A stretch of DNA of 64,000 nucleotides from Pseudonocardia nematodicida. Its GTDB lineage: Bacteria > Actinomycetota > Actinomycetes > Mycobacteriales > Pseudonocardiaceae. The notes below the pieces were generated by a model. That model worked only from the letters and a program-made list of their open reading frames with translations. It ran no database searches and was not told the DNA's origin. Position 1 is the first letter of the stretch; each line of letters opens with the position of its first letter. Location: positions 310,001 to 374,000 of the forward strand of contig NZ_JBEDNQ010000005.1 of NCBI RefSeq assembly GCF_040105385.1, given 5' to 3'. Shown in pieces: positions 50,497 through 59,337 of the stretch. The position numbers and the translations under genes are program-made.

Positions 50497-52320
50497 TCAG
50501 CCCAGGGCCCGGTCCAGGTTGATCGCCGAGCTGATCAGCGACAGGTGGGTGAAGGCCTGCGGGAAGTTCCCCAGCTGCTCGCCGTGCAGCCCGATCTCCT
50601 CGGCGTACAGCCCGAGGTGGTTGCCGTAGGAGAACATCTTCTCCAGCGCGATCCGGGCGTGCTCTTTCCGCCCGGCCCGGGTCATCGCCTCGACGTTCCA
50701 GAACGAGCACATCGAGAACGTGCCCTCCTCGCCGTCCAGCCCGTCCGGCGAGTCCTCCACGTCGTAGCGGAAGACCAGGGTGTCGACGACGAGGTCGTCG
50801 TTGATCGCGTCCAGCGTCGCGAGGAACCGCGGCTCGGTCGGCGCACAGAACTTCACCATCGGCATGAGCAGCACCGACGCGTCGAGGGTGCGGGCGCCGT
50901 AGCGCTGCACGAACGACCCACGCGGGCCGACGTCCGGGTCCCAGCCGCGGTCCATGATCTGGTGGTAGATCTCGTCCCGGGTCCGGGTCCAGGCCGCGAC
51001 GTCGCCGGGCAGGCCGCGCCGGCGGGCCATCCGGATCATCCGCTCGACCGCGACCCAGCACATCAGCCGGGAGAACACGTGGTCCTGGCGGCCGGCCCGG
51101 GTCTCCCAGATGCCCTCGTCGGGCTGGTCCCAGTGCGTGCGCAGCCAGTCCAGGATGGCGCTCAGGTTCGTCCAGTCCGAGTGCGAGACGCCCGCGCCGT
51201 ACTTGTCGTACAGGTAGATGGAGTCGATGATCTCGCCGTAGATGTCGAGCTGGAGCTGGCCGGACGCGTCGTTGCCGGCCAGCACCGGGCGGGACCCGCG
51301 GTAGCCCTCCAGGTGGTCGAGCTCGACCTCGGCCGGGGTCTCGTCGCCGTCGATCGTGTACATCACCCGCAGCGGGCCCTGCGCGCCGTCCGGGCAGTCG
51401 ACGAAGCGGTTCGTCAGCCAGCCGATGAAGGCCCCGGCCTCCTCGGTGAACCCCAGTCGGAGCAGGGCGTAGAGGGTGAAGGCGGCGTCGCGCATCCAGA
51501 CGTAGCGGTAGTCCCAGTTCCGCTCCCCGCCGAGCTGCTCGGGCAGGCCCATCGTCGGGGCGGCGACGACCGCGCCGGTCGGTTCGTGGGTGAGCATCTT
51601 GAGGGTGAGCGCGGAGCGGTGCACCCGCTCCCGCCAGCGTCCGGTGTAGACCGAACCGGACAGCCAGTGCTGCCAGAACGCGACGGTGCCCTCGAAGAGC
51701 TCGTCGACGTCGAGGTCGGCGCCGGTGTCCTGGTCACCGCTGGGGTCGACCTCCAGGACGAACACCTCCGAGCGCCCCTCGGCGGTGGCGAACTCGGCGT
51801 GCGCGGCGTGGTCGACCACCTCCAGGTCCACCGTGGAGGTCAGCGCCAGGGTCACCCCGGTGCCGGTGAACCGGATCCCGGTCCCGGCCTCGGAGACGTC
51901 CGGGGTCTCCCGGGCGTAGTCCGGGCGGGGCACGACGTCGACCGCCATCGGCACCGAGCCGCGCACCCCGGTGACCCGGCGGACCAGCCGCTGCCGGTGC
52001 TCCGGGTCGCGCGGGCGCAGCAGCGCCAGGAAGTCCTGCACCTCGACGATGCCGTCCGAGGTCAGGAACCGGGTGATCAGGATGTTCGAGTCCGGGTAGT
52101 AGAACTGCTGCTGGGCGGTCACCTCGGTGTCGCCGGTCCGCGGCGCCAGTGCCCAGTGGCCGCCGCTGTCGGCGTCGAGCAGCGCGGCGAACACGCTGGG
52201 CGCGTCGAACCGGCCGGGACAGAACCAGTCGACGGTGCCGTTCGTGCCGACAAGCGCGGCCGTGCGCAGGTCACCGATGATCCCGTGCTCGGCGATCGGC
52301 AGGTAGCGGTCGGCGCTCAC
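50497..52320 (-). CDS. glycoside hydrolase family 15 protein (trehalase/glucoamylase type)
   Basis: Cytoplasmic GH15 enzyme, 607 aa. The N-terminal beta-sandwich starts with IAEHGIIGDLRTAALVG and GTVDWFCPGRFDAPSVFA. The (alpha/alpha)6 barrel holds the conserved GERNWDYRYVWMRDAAFTL, with catalytic Glu candidates in DEGIWETR and in the late LGLYAEEIG. Actinobacterial homologues include trehalases; the substrate here is not proven. GTG 52320 overlaps the zwf stop, so the two are translationally coupled. Confidence 0.93.
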   Translation of the reverse strand: MSADRYLPIAEHGIIGDLRTAALVGTNGTVDWFCPGRFDAPSVFAALLDADSGGHWALAPRTGDTEVTAQQQFYYPDSNILITRFLTSDGIVEVQDFLALLRPRDPEHRQRLVRRVTGVRGSVPMAVDVVPRPDYARETPDVSEAGTGIRFTGTGVTLALTSTVDLEVVDHAAHAEFATAEGRSEVFVLEVDPSGDQDTGADLDVDELFEGTVAFWQHWLSGSVYTGRWRERVHRSALTLKMLTHEPTGAVVAAPTMGLPEQLGGERNWDYRYVWMRDAAFTLYALLRLGFTEEAGAFIGWLTNRFVDCPDGAQGPLRVMYTIDGDETPAEVELDHLEGYRGSRPVLAGNDASGQLQLDIYGEIIDSIYLYDKYGAGVSHSDWTNLSAILDWLRTHWDQPDEGIWETRAGRQDHVFSRLMCWVAVERMIRMARRRGLPGDVAAWTRTRDEIYHQIMDRGWDPDVGPRGSFVQRYGARTLDASVLLMPMVKFCAPTEPRFLATLDAINDDLVVDTLVFRYDVEDSPDGLDGEEGTFSMCSFWNVEAMTRAGRKEHARIALEKMFSYGNHLGLYAEEIGLHGEQLGNFPQAFTHLSLISSAINLDRALG

Positions 52321-53702
52321 TCGGGCACCCGCCAGCCGCGCGGGCCGGGCAGCTCGAGCGCGTCCTGCGGGCCCCAGGACCCCTGCGCGTACTCCTGTAC
52401 CTCCGGCGGGTCGGTGAGCACCGGCTCGCAGAGCTCCCAGAGCCGCTCGACCTCCTCGGTGGAGGTGAACAGCGTGCGGTCGCCGCGCAGCACGTCGAGC
52501 AGCAGGCGCTCGTAGGCCTCGAGCGGCTCGTCGTCGGACGAGCCGGGGACCTCGAGGCGCATCCGGCCGCGGCCCAGCCGCAGTTCGGGGCCGGGGATCT
52601 TCGCGCGGACGTCGAGCTCGGCGGTGACCGTGTCGGCCAGCTCCAGCACGAGCTCGGTGGCGTGGTCGGTGCCGTTCGCGGGGAACATCGACAGCACCGG
52701 TTCGTCGAACCCGATCGTCACCGTCCGGCGGGTCGCACCCAGCGCCTTGCCGGTGCGCAGGAAGAACGGCACCCCGAACCAGCGCCAGTTGTCCACACGT
52801 GCCTCCAGCGCGACGAACGTCTCGGCGGAGGAGTCGTCGGCGACGCCGTCCTCGTCGCGGTACCCGGCGTACTGGCCGAACACGACGCGCGCCGGGTCCA
52901 GCTCGCGGACCGAGCGGAACAGCTTCGCCTTCTCCGCGTGCAGCGCGTCCGGGGACAGGTCCGGTGGTGGTTCGAGAGCCACGAACCCGAGGATCTGGAA
53001 CAGGTGCGTGGAGATCATGTCCCGGAAGGTGCCGGTGGACTCCATGAACGACGCCCGGCCCTCGATCCCGATCTCCTCCGGGACGTCGATCTGCACGTAG
53101 CGGATGTGCTGGCGGTTCCAGACGGGTTCGAACAGCCCGTTGGCGAAGCGCAGCGCGAGGACGTTCTGCAGCGACTCCTTGCCGAGGAAGTGGTCGATCC
53201 GGAAGATGTCCTGCTCCCGGTAGACCTCGCGCAGTCCGGCGTCGAGCTCGCGGGCCGAGGCGAGGTCGGTGCCGAAGGGCTTCTCCACGACGAGCCGGGA
53301 CCGCTCGGCGATGCCGGTCCCGCCGAGCATCCGGGCCATCGGTGCCATCACCCCGGGCGGGACGGACAGATAGACGAGCCGGCGGACGTCACCGGAACCC
53401 AGGTCCTCCTCGGCGTCCCGGACGGCGTGCGCCAGGTCGGCACCGTCCGAGTCGTCCGAGACCACGAAGCGCAACAGCGGGGCGAACTCCTCCCAGCCGG
53501 CCGGGTCGTCGAGGGCGTCGCGGACCTGGTCGCGGAACTCGTCGTCGGTGCCGGGCGAGTGCCGGCCGGAGCCGATGACCCGGACGTCGGGCAGCAGCCC
53601 GGCACGGTGCAGGTGCAGCAGGCCGGGGAACAGCTTGCGACGCGCCAGGTCACCGGTGGCGCCGAACAGCACGATCACGTGCGGGGGCAGGGCGTCTCGC
53701 AT
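52317..53702 (-). CDS. zwf: glucose-6-phosphate 1-dehydrogenase
   Basis: First enzyme of the oxidative pentose phosphate pathway, 461 aa. The NADP site is LFGATGDLARRKLFPGL, and the active-site motif RIDHFLGKE holds the catalytic His. VEKPFG and the C-terminal beta domain are present. It is coupled to the GH15 gene, linking glucose release with NADPH production. ATG 53702. It is not part of the common opcA/tal/tkt cluster. Confidence 0.96.
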   Translation of the reverse strand: MRDALPPHVIVLFGATGDLARRKLFPGLLHLHRAGLLPDVRVIGSGRHSPGTDDEFRDQVRDALDDPAGWEEFAPLLRFVVSDDSDGADLAHAVRDAEEDLGSGDVRRLVYLSVPPGVMAPMARMLGGTGIAERSRLVVEKPFGTDLASARELDAGLREVYREQDIFRIDHFLGKESLQNVLALRFANGLFEPVWNRQHIRYVQIDVPEEIGIEGRASFMESTGTFRDMISTHLFQILGFVALEPPPDLSPDALHAEKAKLFRSVRELDPARVVFGQYAGYRDEDGVADDSSAETFVALEARVDNWRWFGVPFFLRTGKALGATRRTVTIGFDEPVLSMFPANGTDHATELVLELADTVTAELDVRAKIPGPELRLGRGRMRLEVPGSSDDEPLEAYERLLLDVLRGDRTLFTSTEEVERLWELCEPVLTDPPEVQEYAQGSWGPQDALELPGPRGWRVPE

Positions 53703-53743
53703 GATCGCCAGGTACCCGCCACGGCGCGGCCGAACCGGCCGGG

Positions 53744-54430
53744 TCAGCCCCGGACGGTGTGCAGCTCGCGGGAGCCGCGGAACATCCAGCCGACCGGGTC
53801 CGGCGGGCGCTGCGGGTCGAGCCGGATCCCCGGGGCGGCCCGGAACAGCTCCTCCAGCGCGATCCGGGCGACCTGTGGCGCGTAGGCGCTGCCGATGCAG
53901 GCGTGCCGGCCCAGGCCGAAGGCCAGGTTCGGGTGCCGCGCCCGGTCCAGGTCGTAGGTCAGCGGGTCGTCGAACTCACCCTCGTCGGCGTTGGCCGAGC
54001 CGTAGATCAGCCAGATGTGGTCCCCGCCGCGGATCTGCTGCCCGCCCAGCGTCGTGTCGGTCACCGCGGTGCGCGAGGCGCCGCCGTAGAGCGGGCTCAT
54101 CCAGCGCAGCCCCTCGACGACGGCCCGGCCGAGCAGCGACGGGTCGTCCTTCACCCGCGCCATCTGCTCGGGCCGGGTGGAGAGCCCGTGGAACGTCACC
54201 CCGCAGGCGTGCCCGGGCTCCTGCAGGCCGCCGAGGAAGACCAGCAGCTGGGAGGGCAGGAGGTACTCGACGTCGCGCAGCTCGCCGTCCGGCATCCCGC
54301 CGCGGAACAGCGTCGCCACCGGGCCGTCGGACGGGGTGCGGAGCTCCGCGTCGCGCAGCCGGGTGAGCATCGCGCGCACCTCCTCCCGGACACCGTCGAC
54401 GGCGTCGAAGCCGGGGCCGGCGAACCCGCC
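53744..54430 (-). pseudogene. cytochrome P450 C-terminal remnant
   Basis: The reading frame carries the C-terminal half of a P450: an I-helix-like LVFLGGLQEPGHACG (normal acid/Thr pair missing), an ExxR-like EGLRW region, and the haem loop FGLGRHACIG with its Cys. The ~170 N-terminal residues of a P450 are absent; upstream sequence in this frame is shadow-like until 54730. In-frame ATG 54370 or GTG 54379 could start a ~208-aa protein, but it would lack the substrate pocket. Coordinates give the region of similarity. Confidence 0.7.
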
Positions 54431-54752
54431 GGCCCCGTCCGGGACGTTCGTCGCGCCGAGGGCCGACGAGCTGGCCGCGTTCCTGGACGGGGTGCTGGTG
54501 GAGCAGCCGCGGCGCTGAGTCCGGCCCCCGCACCGGGCGTTCGAGGACGCGCGCCCGGGCCGTCGGGGGGCCGGCCCGGACGCGCGAGCCTGGTGGGGAG
54601 CGCGGGGAGCGGACATCCATCGAACCGGAGAGCGGCGGGTCGACCAGGGTGCGCGGCGACGCTGTCCCGCTCTCGGATGGAACAAGCGTAGGGAACCGTG
54701 GGGCCCGAAACCAGGCATGTCATTCTGCACCGAAGAAAAGCGCGGGGCAATC
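54431..54752 (-). other. region between P450 remnant and IclR gene
   Basis: About 320 bp. I see no gene, P450 N-terminal motif, or IS end. Base composition falls towards the IclR end (54690-54760). It may contain the decayed 5' part of the P450 gene. Confidence 0.35.
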
Positions 54753-55505
54753 TCAGCGACCGGGGACGACGACCGAGGAGAGGCCCCGGGCGATCCGGTC
54801 CGCGGTCGTCGCGAGCTCCCCGCCCCACTCCTGCAGGCGTTCCCGCCGGTACCGGACCGTCGGCATCGCCAGGGTGACCGCGACGCCGGGATGCCCCGGG
54901 ACCGCGCACCCGACCGTGGTCATGCCCGGTTCCGTCTGCCGGTCGTTCACCGCGAACCCCAGCCTGCGGACCCGATGCAGGTCCCGCAGCAGCGCCGGGA
55001 CGTCGCCGACCTCGGACTCGCGACCGGCGTACAGCGCCCGGACCTCGGCGTCGCTGCGGGTAGCCAGCACGGCGCGGCCCGCGGAGGTCAGGTGCGCCGG
55101 GCGCACCCGCCCCTCGCGGTCACCGATCCGCAGCGCCTGACCGCATTCGACGGTGACCACGAACCGGGCCTGGTCGTCCACCACCAGCAGCACGTTGGCG
55201 GTCTCGTCCGTGCGGTCGACCAGATCCTGCAGGTGCGGCACGGCGACCCGGCGCAGGTCGGCCACCGGCTCCGGGGCCGCGGGCAGGCGCAGGATCGGGC
55301 CCGCCGCGTACCGCCGGTCGTCGTCGCGCTCGGCGAAGTCGCGATAGACGAGCATCGCCAGCAGCCGGTGCGCCGTCGACGGCGCGACACCGAGGCGGAG
55401 CGCCGCGTCGGTCACCCGCAGCGGCCCCTCCTGCTTCAGGATCGTGGCGAGGGCCAGCGCGTGGTCGACCGACTCGATCCCGTAGGCCGGCCTATTTTTC
55501 ATCAT
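54753..55505 (-). CDS. IclR-family transcriptional regulator
   Basis: Winged-helix regulator of catabolic genes, about 250 aa. The N-terminal domain includes GIESVDHALALATILKQ and LGVAPSTAHRLLAMLVYRDF. The C-terminal effector domain ends with GCAVPGHPGVAVTLAMP. Starts are ambiguous: ATG 55505 or 55502, or GTG 55538, none with a good ribosome site. It is the last gene of the minus-strand catabolic run, 120 bp after the alpha/beta hydrolase, in an AT-richer gap. A role in controlling that operon is inferred. Confidence 0.88.
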   Translation of the reverse strand: MMKNRPAYGIESVDHALALATILKQEGPLRVTDAALRLGVAPSTAHRLLAMLVYRDFAERDDDRRYAAGPILRLPAAPEPVADLRRVAVPHLQDLVDRTDETANVLLVVDDQARFVVTVECGQALRIGDREGRVRPAHLTSAGRAVLATRSDAEVRALYAGRESEVGDVPALLRDLHRVRRLGFAVNDRQTEPGMTTVGCAVPGHPGVAVTLAMPTVRYRRERLQEWGGELATTADRIARGLSSVVVPGR

Positions 55506-55625
55506 GCAATGGTAGACGCCGGTCAGAGAGGTTTCCACCGAGCAGAATGTCTGCCGGGCGGCGTCCGTCGGGGGACGACATGGCTCCGTTGCCTCGTCGT
55601 GGGCGGGCGGCCGGGGCCCACGGGT

Positions 55626-56876
55626 TCAGTCGGGGGGAGCGAGCTCGCAGCGGTCCGCCAGCCAGCCGGCGATCTCCGCGGCGGCGAGCTCGTTGCCGGT
55701 CGGTTCGCCGTCGGCGACGGCGCCGCCGAAGTGCAGGCCGCGGACGGCCGTGGAGGTCAGGTCGGCCGCGCCGAGGGCGTCGACCATCCGGCGGGAGTCG
55801 GCCGGGAACGCGGCCTGGTCCCCGGTGAGCTCGACGAACAGCGTCGGCGCGGTAACCCCGGGCGCACAGCGGACGAAGTCCGCGTTCGTGCTCAGGCCGG
55901 ACCAGGTCGACAGCCACGCCTCGGGCGTGGACAGCCGGCCGAAACCGACCTGGCCGTAGTCGATGAGGTCGGGGCGCCGGCCGAACAGCGACCCGTAGGG
56001 CCGGTCGCTCGGGTCCAGCGAGAGGTCGACGGTGCGCGGGTCCGCGTCGGTGCGGAACACGGTGATGATCTTTGGAGCGAGCGAGCGCCGCCGGTCCGCG
56101 GCGCGGCCGCCGGTCTTGAAGGCGGTACGGGCGGCACCGGTGCGGGCCAGGTGCTCGCGCGCGACGGCGTCGATCCGGGCGACCCGGTCGCGTTGCGCGG
56201 CGCGGTAGCGCTCCAGGAACTCCGGCGCGTACGACGAGCTCGCAGGCGGTTCGGCGAACCCGTTCGCCGGGTCGAACGGGTCGAGCTCGGGTACCACCGA
56301 GAGCGGGTCGCTCTCGTCGGCGACCGACGGGTCGATGCAGCCGAGCAGCAGCCGTCCCTGGCCGGGGTGCGGGGCCAGGAAGACCGCCCCGTCCGGGACC
56401 GGCATGGCGGCCTCGGCGAGCGCGATCGGGCGGCCGCCGGGAGTCGTGGCGATCCGCTGTCCCGGAGGTAGCCCGGCCTGCTCGTGGTAGAAGGCGTAGA
56501 GGGTGCCGCCGCCGGAGTGCCCGAGCGTCGCGACCGTCTCGAAGCCCTGCTCGCGCAGGAACACCATCCCGGCGGCGACGTCGAGCAGCGTCTGCTCGTG
56601 CACCAGGGTCAGGTCGTTGTTCGGCGAGCGGCTCTGCTGGGTCCACACCGCGACCCCGGTCTGCAGCAGCAGCGGGACCAGCGGGTGGTGGGTGAGGTCC
56701 TGGCGCGGGTGCATCAGGCAGACCACGGTGCGGGCGCCGGGCACGGTGGCCAGCACGCCGCGCACGGTCGCGCCGTCGTGCGTGGTGAGCTCGTGCACCG
56801 AGGTGATCACGGCGTCCGGACGACGGCCCGAAACCAGGTACCGGCCCGCCCCGAGCCCGGTGGTTCCCGCGGTCAT
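55626..56876 (-). CDS. alpha/beta hydrolase
   Basis: Serine hydrolase, 416 aa. The nucleophile elbow is LGHSGGGTLYAFYHEQ near residue 119. The acid lies in ELTGDQAAFPADSRR and the His in VRGLHFGGAV. A large insertion (about 170-310) forms a lid. N-terminal VCLMHPRQDLTHHPLVPLLL resembles an oxyanion strand. The start overlaps the 82-aa gene stop (ATGA). The pathway role may be hydrolysis of a ring-cleavage product or thioester, but no substrate can be named. Confidence 0.83.
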   Translation of the reverse strand: MTAGTTGLGAGRYLVSGRRPDAVITSVHELTTHDGATVRGVLATVPGARTVVCLMHPRQDLTHHPLVPLLLQTGVAVWTQQSRSPNNDLTLVHEQTLLDVAAGMVFLREQGFETVATLGHSGGGTLYAFYHEQAGLPPGQRIATTPGGRPIALAEAAMPVPDGAVFLAPHPGQGRLLLGCIDPSVADESDPLSVVPELDPFDPANGFAEPPASSSYAPEFLERYRAAQRDRVARIDAVAREHLARTGAARTAFKTGGRAADRRRSLAPKIITVFRTDADPRTVDLSLDPSDRPYGSLFGRRPDLIDYGQVGFGRLSTPEAWLSTWSGLSTNADFVRCAPGVTAPTLFVELTGDQAAFPADSRRMVDALGAADLTSTAVRGLHFGGAVADGEPTGNELAAAEIAGWLADRCELAPPD

Positions 56877-57121
56877 GCGGGAGACACCCGCAGTGCGTCC
56901 TTGTCGTGCTGGGTGATCCGGCTGCCGGCCGGGACCCCGGCGACGCAGGAGTACCAGACCGCGTGCCGGCAGCCGGTCGTCCGGCGGTCGATCACGATCT
57001 CGGCGTCGGCCCGGATCTCGAAGTAGGGCCCGACCTTGTCGACGACGACGTCCGGGTCCTCCGCCGCGACCTTGGCCACCGACGTGTTCTCCGGTACGTC
57101 GAGGACGTAGAGCGTGGTCAT
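56873..57121 (-). CDS. 82-aa conserved-looking protein of unknown function
   Basis: I do not recognise this family. MTTLYVLDVPENTSVAKVAAEDPDVVVDKVGPYFEI suggests a compact alpha/beta fold, with two Cys (TTGCRH and YSCVAG). It overlaps the VOC gene stop and the hydrolase start by 4 bp on each side, so it is firmly embedded in the operon. The tight coupling suggests it is a subunit or accessory of the VOC enzyme or hydrolase. Confidence 0.8.
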   Translation of the reverse strand: MTTLYVLDVPENTSVAKVAAEDPDVVVDKVGPYFEIRADAEIVIDRRTTGCRHAVWYSCVAGVPAGSRITQHDKDALRVSPA

Positions 57122-57750
57122 CGGACGACCGTCTCCCAGCCGGCCGCCCGCTCGACGATCAGCTCGGCCTTGCGGGCCAGCAGCTTGCCGAACGTGGGCT
57201 CGGGCGCGGTGACGACGTCGATCAGCGCGTCGATCGTGAGGTTGGCGTCGAGGTCCTCCTGCGGCGTCACCGGGCGCAGCGCGCGGGTGATCTCGAACAT
57301 GTAGCCGTTCGGGTCGTGGGTGTAGATCGACTCGATGGTCTCGTGCTGGACCTGCATCTCGACCGGCCAGTCGCTGGCGTCGAGCCGGCGCCGGTACTCC
57401 ATCAGGTCGTCCTCGCTGTCGACGTGGATCGCGAGGTGCCGGGAGCGGACGAAGAAGTCGGGCACCTCGGCGCCGAACCGGGCGTAGACGTCGCCCTTCG
57501 CCCCCTCGCCGCCGGCGACCGAGGCATCGGTGCCGAAGTAGTAGAAGAACGCGATCCGGTCCTCGTTGCCGATGTCGAAGAAGAAGTGGATGAAGTCCGG
57601 GTGGTCCTCGGGACCCCAGCCGGCCGCGCAGATCGAGTGCACCACCGGGAACCCGAGGACGTCGCGGTAGAAGCGCACCGTCGCGGCCGGGTCGAACGTC
57701 GGGAACGCGACGTGGTCGACACCCCGCACGCGATGGTCCTGCTCGGTCAT
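57118..57750 (-). CDS. VOC-superfamily protein (glyoxalase / extradiol dioxygenase fold)
   Basis: Metal-dependent vicinal-oxygen-chelate protein, 210 aa with one VOC module at 10-150. Typical elements are VDHVAFPTFDPAATVRFYRDVLGF (possible metal His), RHLAIHVD (second His) and YTHDPNGYMFEI (Glu ligand). The C-terminal 60 residues are helical. It could be a dioxygenase, isomerase or lyase. It is the first gene after the TetR gene, with a palindromic operator candidate just upstream of it. Confidence 0.83.
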   Translation of the reverse strand: MTEQDHRVRGVDHVAFPTFDPAATVRFYRDVLGFPVVHSICAAGWGPEDHPDFIHFFFDIGNEDRIAFFYYFGTDASVAGGEGAKGDVYARFGAEVPDFFVRSRHLAIHVDSEDDLMEYRRRLDASDWPVEMQVQHETIESIYTHDPNGYMFEITRALRPVTPQEDLDANLTIDALIDVVTAPEPTFGKLLARKAELIVERAAGWETVVR

Positions 57751-57812
57751 GTCCAGCCTCCGTCGAACAGCGTCGGTCGTACCGACGACGCTACGCGGAG
57801 GTCGACGGACGG

Positions 57813-57826
57813 GTCAATAGTTTGAC
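57813..57826 (-). promoter_or_regulatory. operator candidate A (GTCAA-N4-TTGAC)
   Basis: A 14-bp perfect palindrome with a 4-bp centre TAGT, in the 92-bp gap between tetR (stop 57843) and the VOC gene. The form resembles the two palindromes at 62647 and 62718. Confidence 0.5.
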
Positions 57827-57842
57827 GGCAGCGATGAACCCC

Positions 57843-58556
57843 TCAGCCGTCGAGCAGTCGCTCCAGGTGGTCGAGGTCCTGGCGCAGCAGCTTCAGCGCG
57901 GCGGCCGGACCGTCGCCGTCGGGGACGCGGTCGTCGGCCCGCACCAGCGCCCCCACCGCCATGTCGGCGATCCCGTCGGCGACCGCGGCGGCGTCGTCCC
58001 GCCCGCCGGGGTGGAACCACCAGGCCACCCAGTTGCACATGCCGAGCACGCCGAGCGCGGCGATCCGGGGGTCGACCGGCCGGAACCGGCCGGTCCGGAC
58101 GCCCTCGTCGACCACCGTGACCACCGCCTTGAGCACCGCGCGGCGGCTGGCGGCGTAGGCCTCGGTCAGCTCCGCGGGCAGCTCGGCCTCGGACCTGATG
58201 AGCAGCCGGAACCGCTCGGGCTGGCTGGTCTGGCGCCCGACGAACACCTCGACCATCCCGCGCAGCTTCTGCACCGGGTCGAGGTCCGGTGCGTCGACGA
58301 AGCGGTTGATCTCGACGAGCGGGCCCTCGGTGACCTCGATGACGAGCTTCGCCAGCAGCTCGTCCTTGCTGCGGACGTAGTAGTACAGCGCCGGCCGGGT
58401 GATCCCGAGGGCGTCCGCGATGTCCTGCAGGCTGGTGCCGGCGAACCCGCGCTCGGCGAACAGGCGCGTGGCGTGCTCGTAGATCTCGTTCTCCACGAGC
58501 TCACGACGGGCGGTGTTCGCCCGGGTCCCGCCCTTCCGCGGTGTGCCGGCAGTCAT
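57843..58556 (-). CDS. TetR-family transcriptional regulator of the catabolic operon
   Basis: Repressor-type protein, 237 aa. The helix-turn-helix is at about 20-65 (IYEHATRLFAERGFAGTSLQDIADALGITRPALYYYVRSKDELL, read as consecutive helices). The C-terminal domain fits ligand-binding TetR proteins of the FadR/KstR2-like class that respond to acyl-CoA; this subclass is a guess. It is located inside the operon, 25 bp after the isomerase-like gene. The 14-bp palindromes at 57813, 62647 and 62718 are candidate targets. Confidence 0.88.
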   Translation of the reverse strand: MTAGTPRKGGTRANTARRELVENEIYEHATRLFAERGFAGTSLQDIADALGITRPALYYYVRSKDELLAKLVIEVTEGPLVEINRFVDAPDLDPVQKLRGMVEVFVGRQTSQPERFRLLIRSEAELPAELTEAYAASRRAVLKAVVTVVDEGVRTGRFRPVDPRIAALGVLGMCNWVAWWFHPGGRDDAAAVADGIADMAVGALVRADDRVPDGDGPAAALKLLRQDLDHLERLLDG

Positions 58557-58581
58557 GGCGCCCGATGGTAGGACCGCGGGC

Positions 58582-59337
58582 TCATCCCGCCGCCGGCACC
58601 GCGCCGGTCAGCAGCGACCCGGCGTCGGGCAGCCGCGCGTCCAGCTCCAGCGCGCGCAGCAGCGAGTACGCACCCGCCGTCGCCGCGGACAGCACCGGCA
58701 GCCCGAACTCCCGCTCGGCCGGCCCGACCAGGTCCAGCGAGGGCATCTGCACGCAGGCCGAGATCACCAGCGCGTCGGCGGTGCTCCGGTCCAGCCCGCG
58801 GGCCGCCTCGAGCACCCGGTCACCGGGGATGCAGCCGACCTCGGCGTTGTCCCCGACCTCCAGCGCGGCGTAGTCGGCCACCTCGAATCCCTCGGACTCC
58901 AGGTAGCCGACGACCTTCTCCGCCAGCGGACGCAGGTACGGGGTCACCAGCGCGATCCGCCGGGCCCCGAGCGCCTGGAGCCCCTCGACCAGGGCACCCG
59001 CGCTGGACCGGACCGCGGGAGCGCTCCCGGCGGCGGCCAGCTGGTCGACGACGGCGTTCTCCACCCGGGTGTGCTCGCCCGGCCCCTGCGCCATCAGGGC
59101 GACCAGGCAGGCGTAGAGCAGGGCGTCGACCCCGGCGTCGGCGAGCTCGTCGACGCACCGCTCCCGCTGGGCGTTCATCGCCCGCAGCGCCTCGGGGGAG
59201 ACCTGGTGCATCCGCATCCGGCTGGAGTGGAACGAGAACCGGGCGCCGGGATGCCGGGCGAGCAGCGCCGGGATCTCGGTCTCCACGGTGACGTTCGAGC
59301 TCGGGACGACGAGTCCGATGCGGTGCGTGACGGTCAT
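58582..59337 (-). CDS. Asp/Glu racemase-superfamily protein, maleate cis-trans isomerase-like
   Basis: Protein of 251 aa with the racemase fold. The first catalytic region is GLVVPSSNVTVETEIP (Cys replaced by Ser/Asn at the usual site), and the second catalytic Cys is in ALVISACVQMPSLDLV. Maleate isomerases and arylmalonate decarboxylases share this layout; a Cys in ALLYACLVALMAQG could be the other catalytic residue. ATG 59337 overlaps the ligase stop. It likely isomerises a maleyl-type ring-cleavage product, which is inference from context. Confidence 0.78.
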   Translation of the reverse strand: MTVTHRIGLVVPSSNVTVETEIPALLARHPGARFSFHSSRMRMHQVSPEALRAMNAQRERCVDELADAGVDALLYACLVALMAQGPGEHTRVENAVVDQLAAAGSAPAVRSSAGALVEGLQALGARRIALVTPYLRPLAEKVVGYLESEGFEVADYAALEVGDNAEVGCIPGDRVLEAARGLDRSTADALVISACVQMPSLDLVGPAEREFGLPVLSAATAGAYSLLRALELDARLPDAGSLLTGAVPAAG

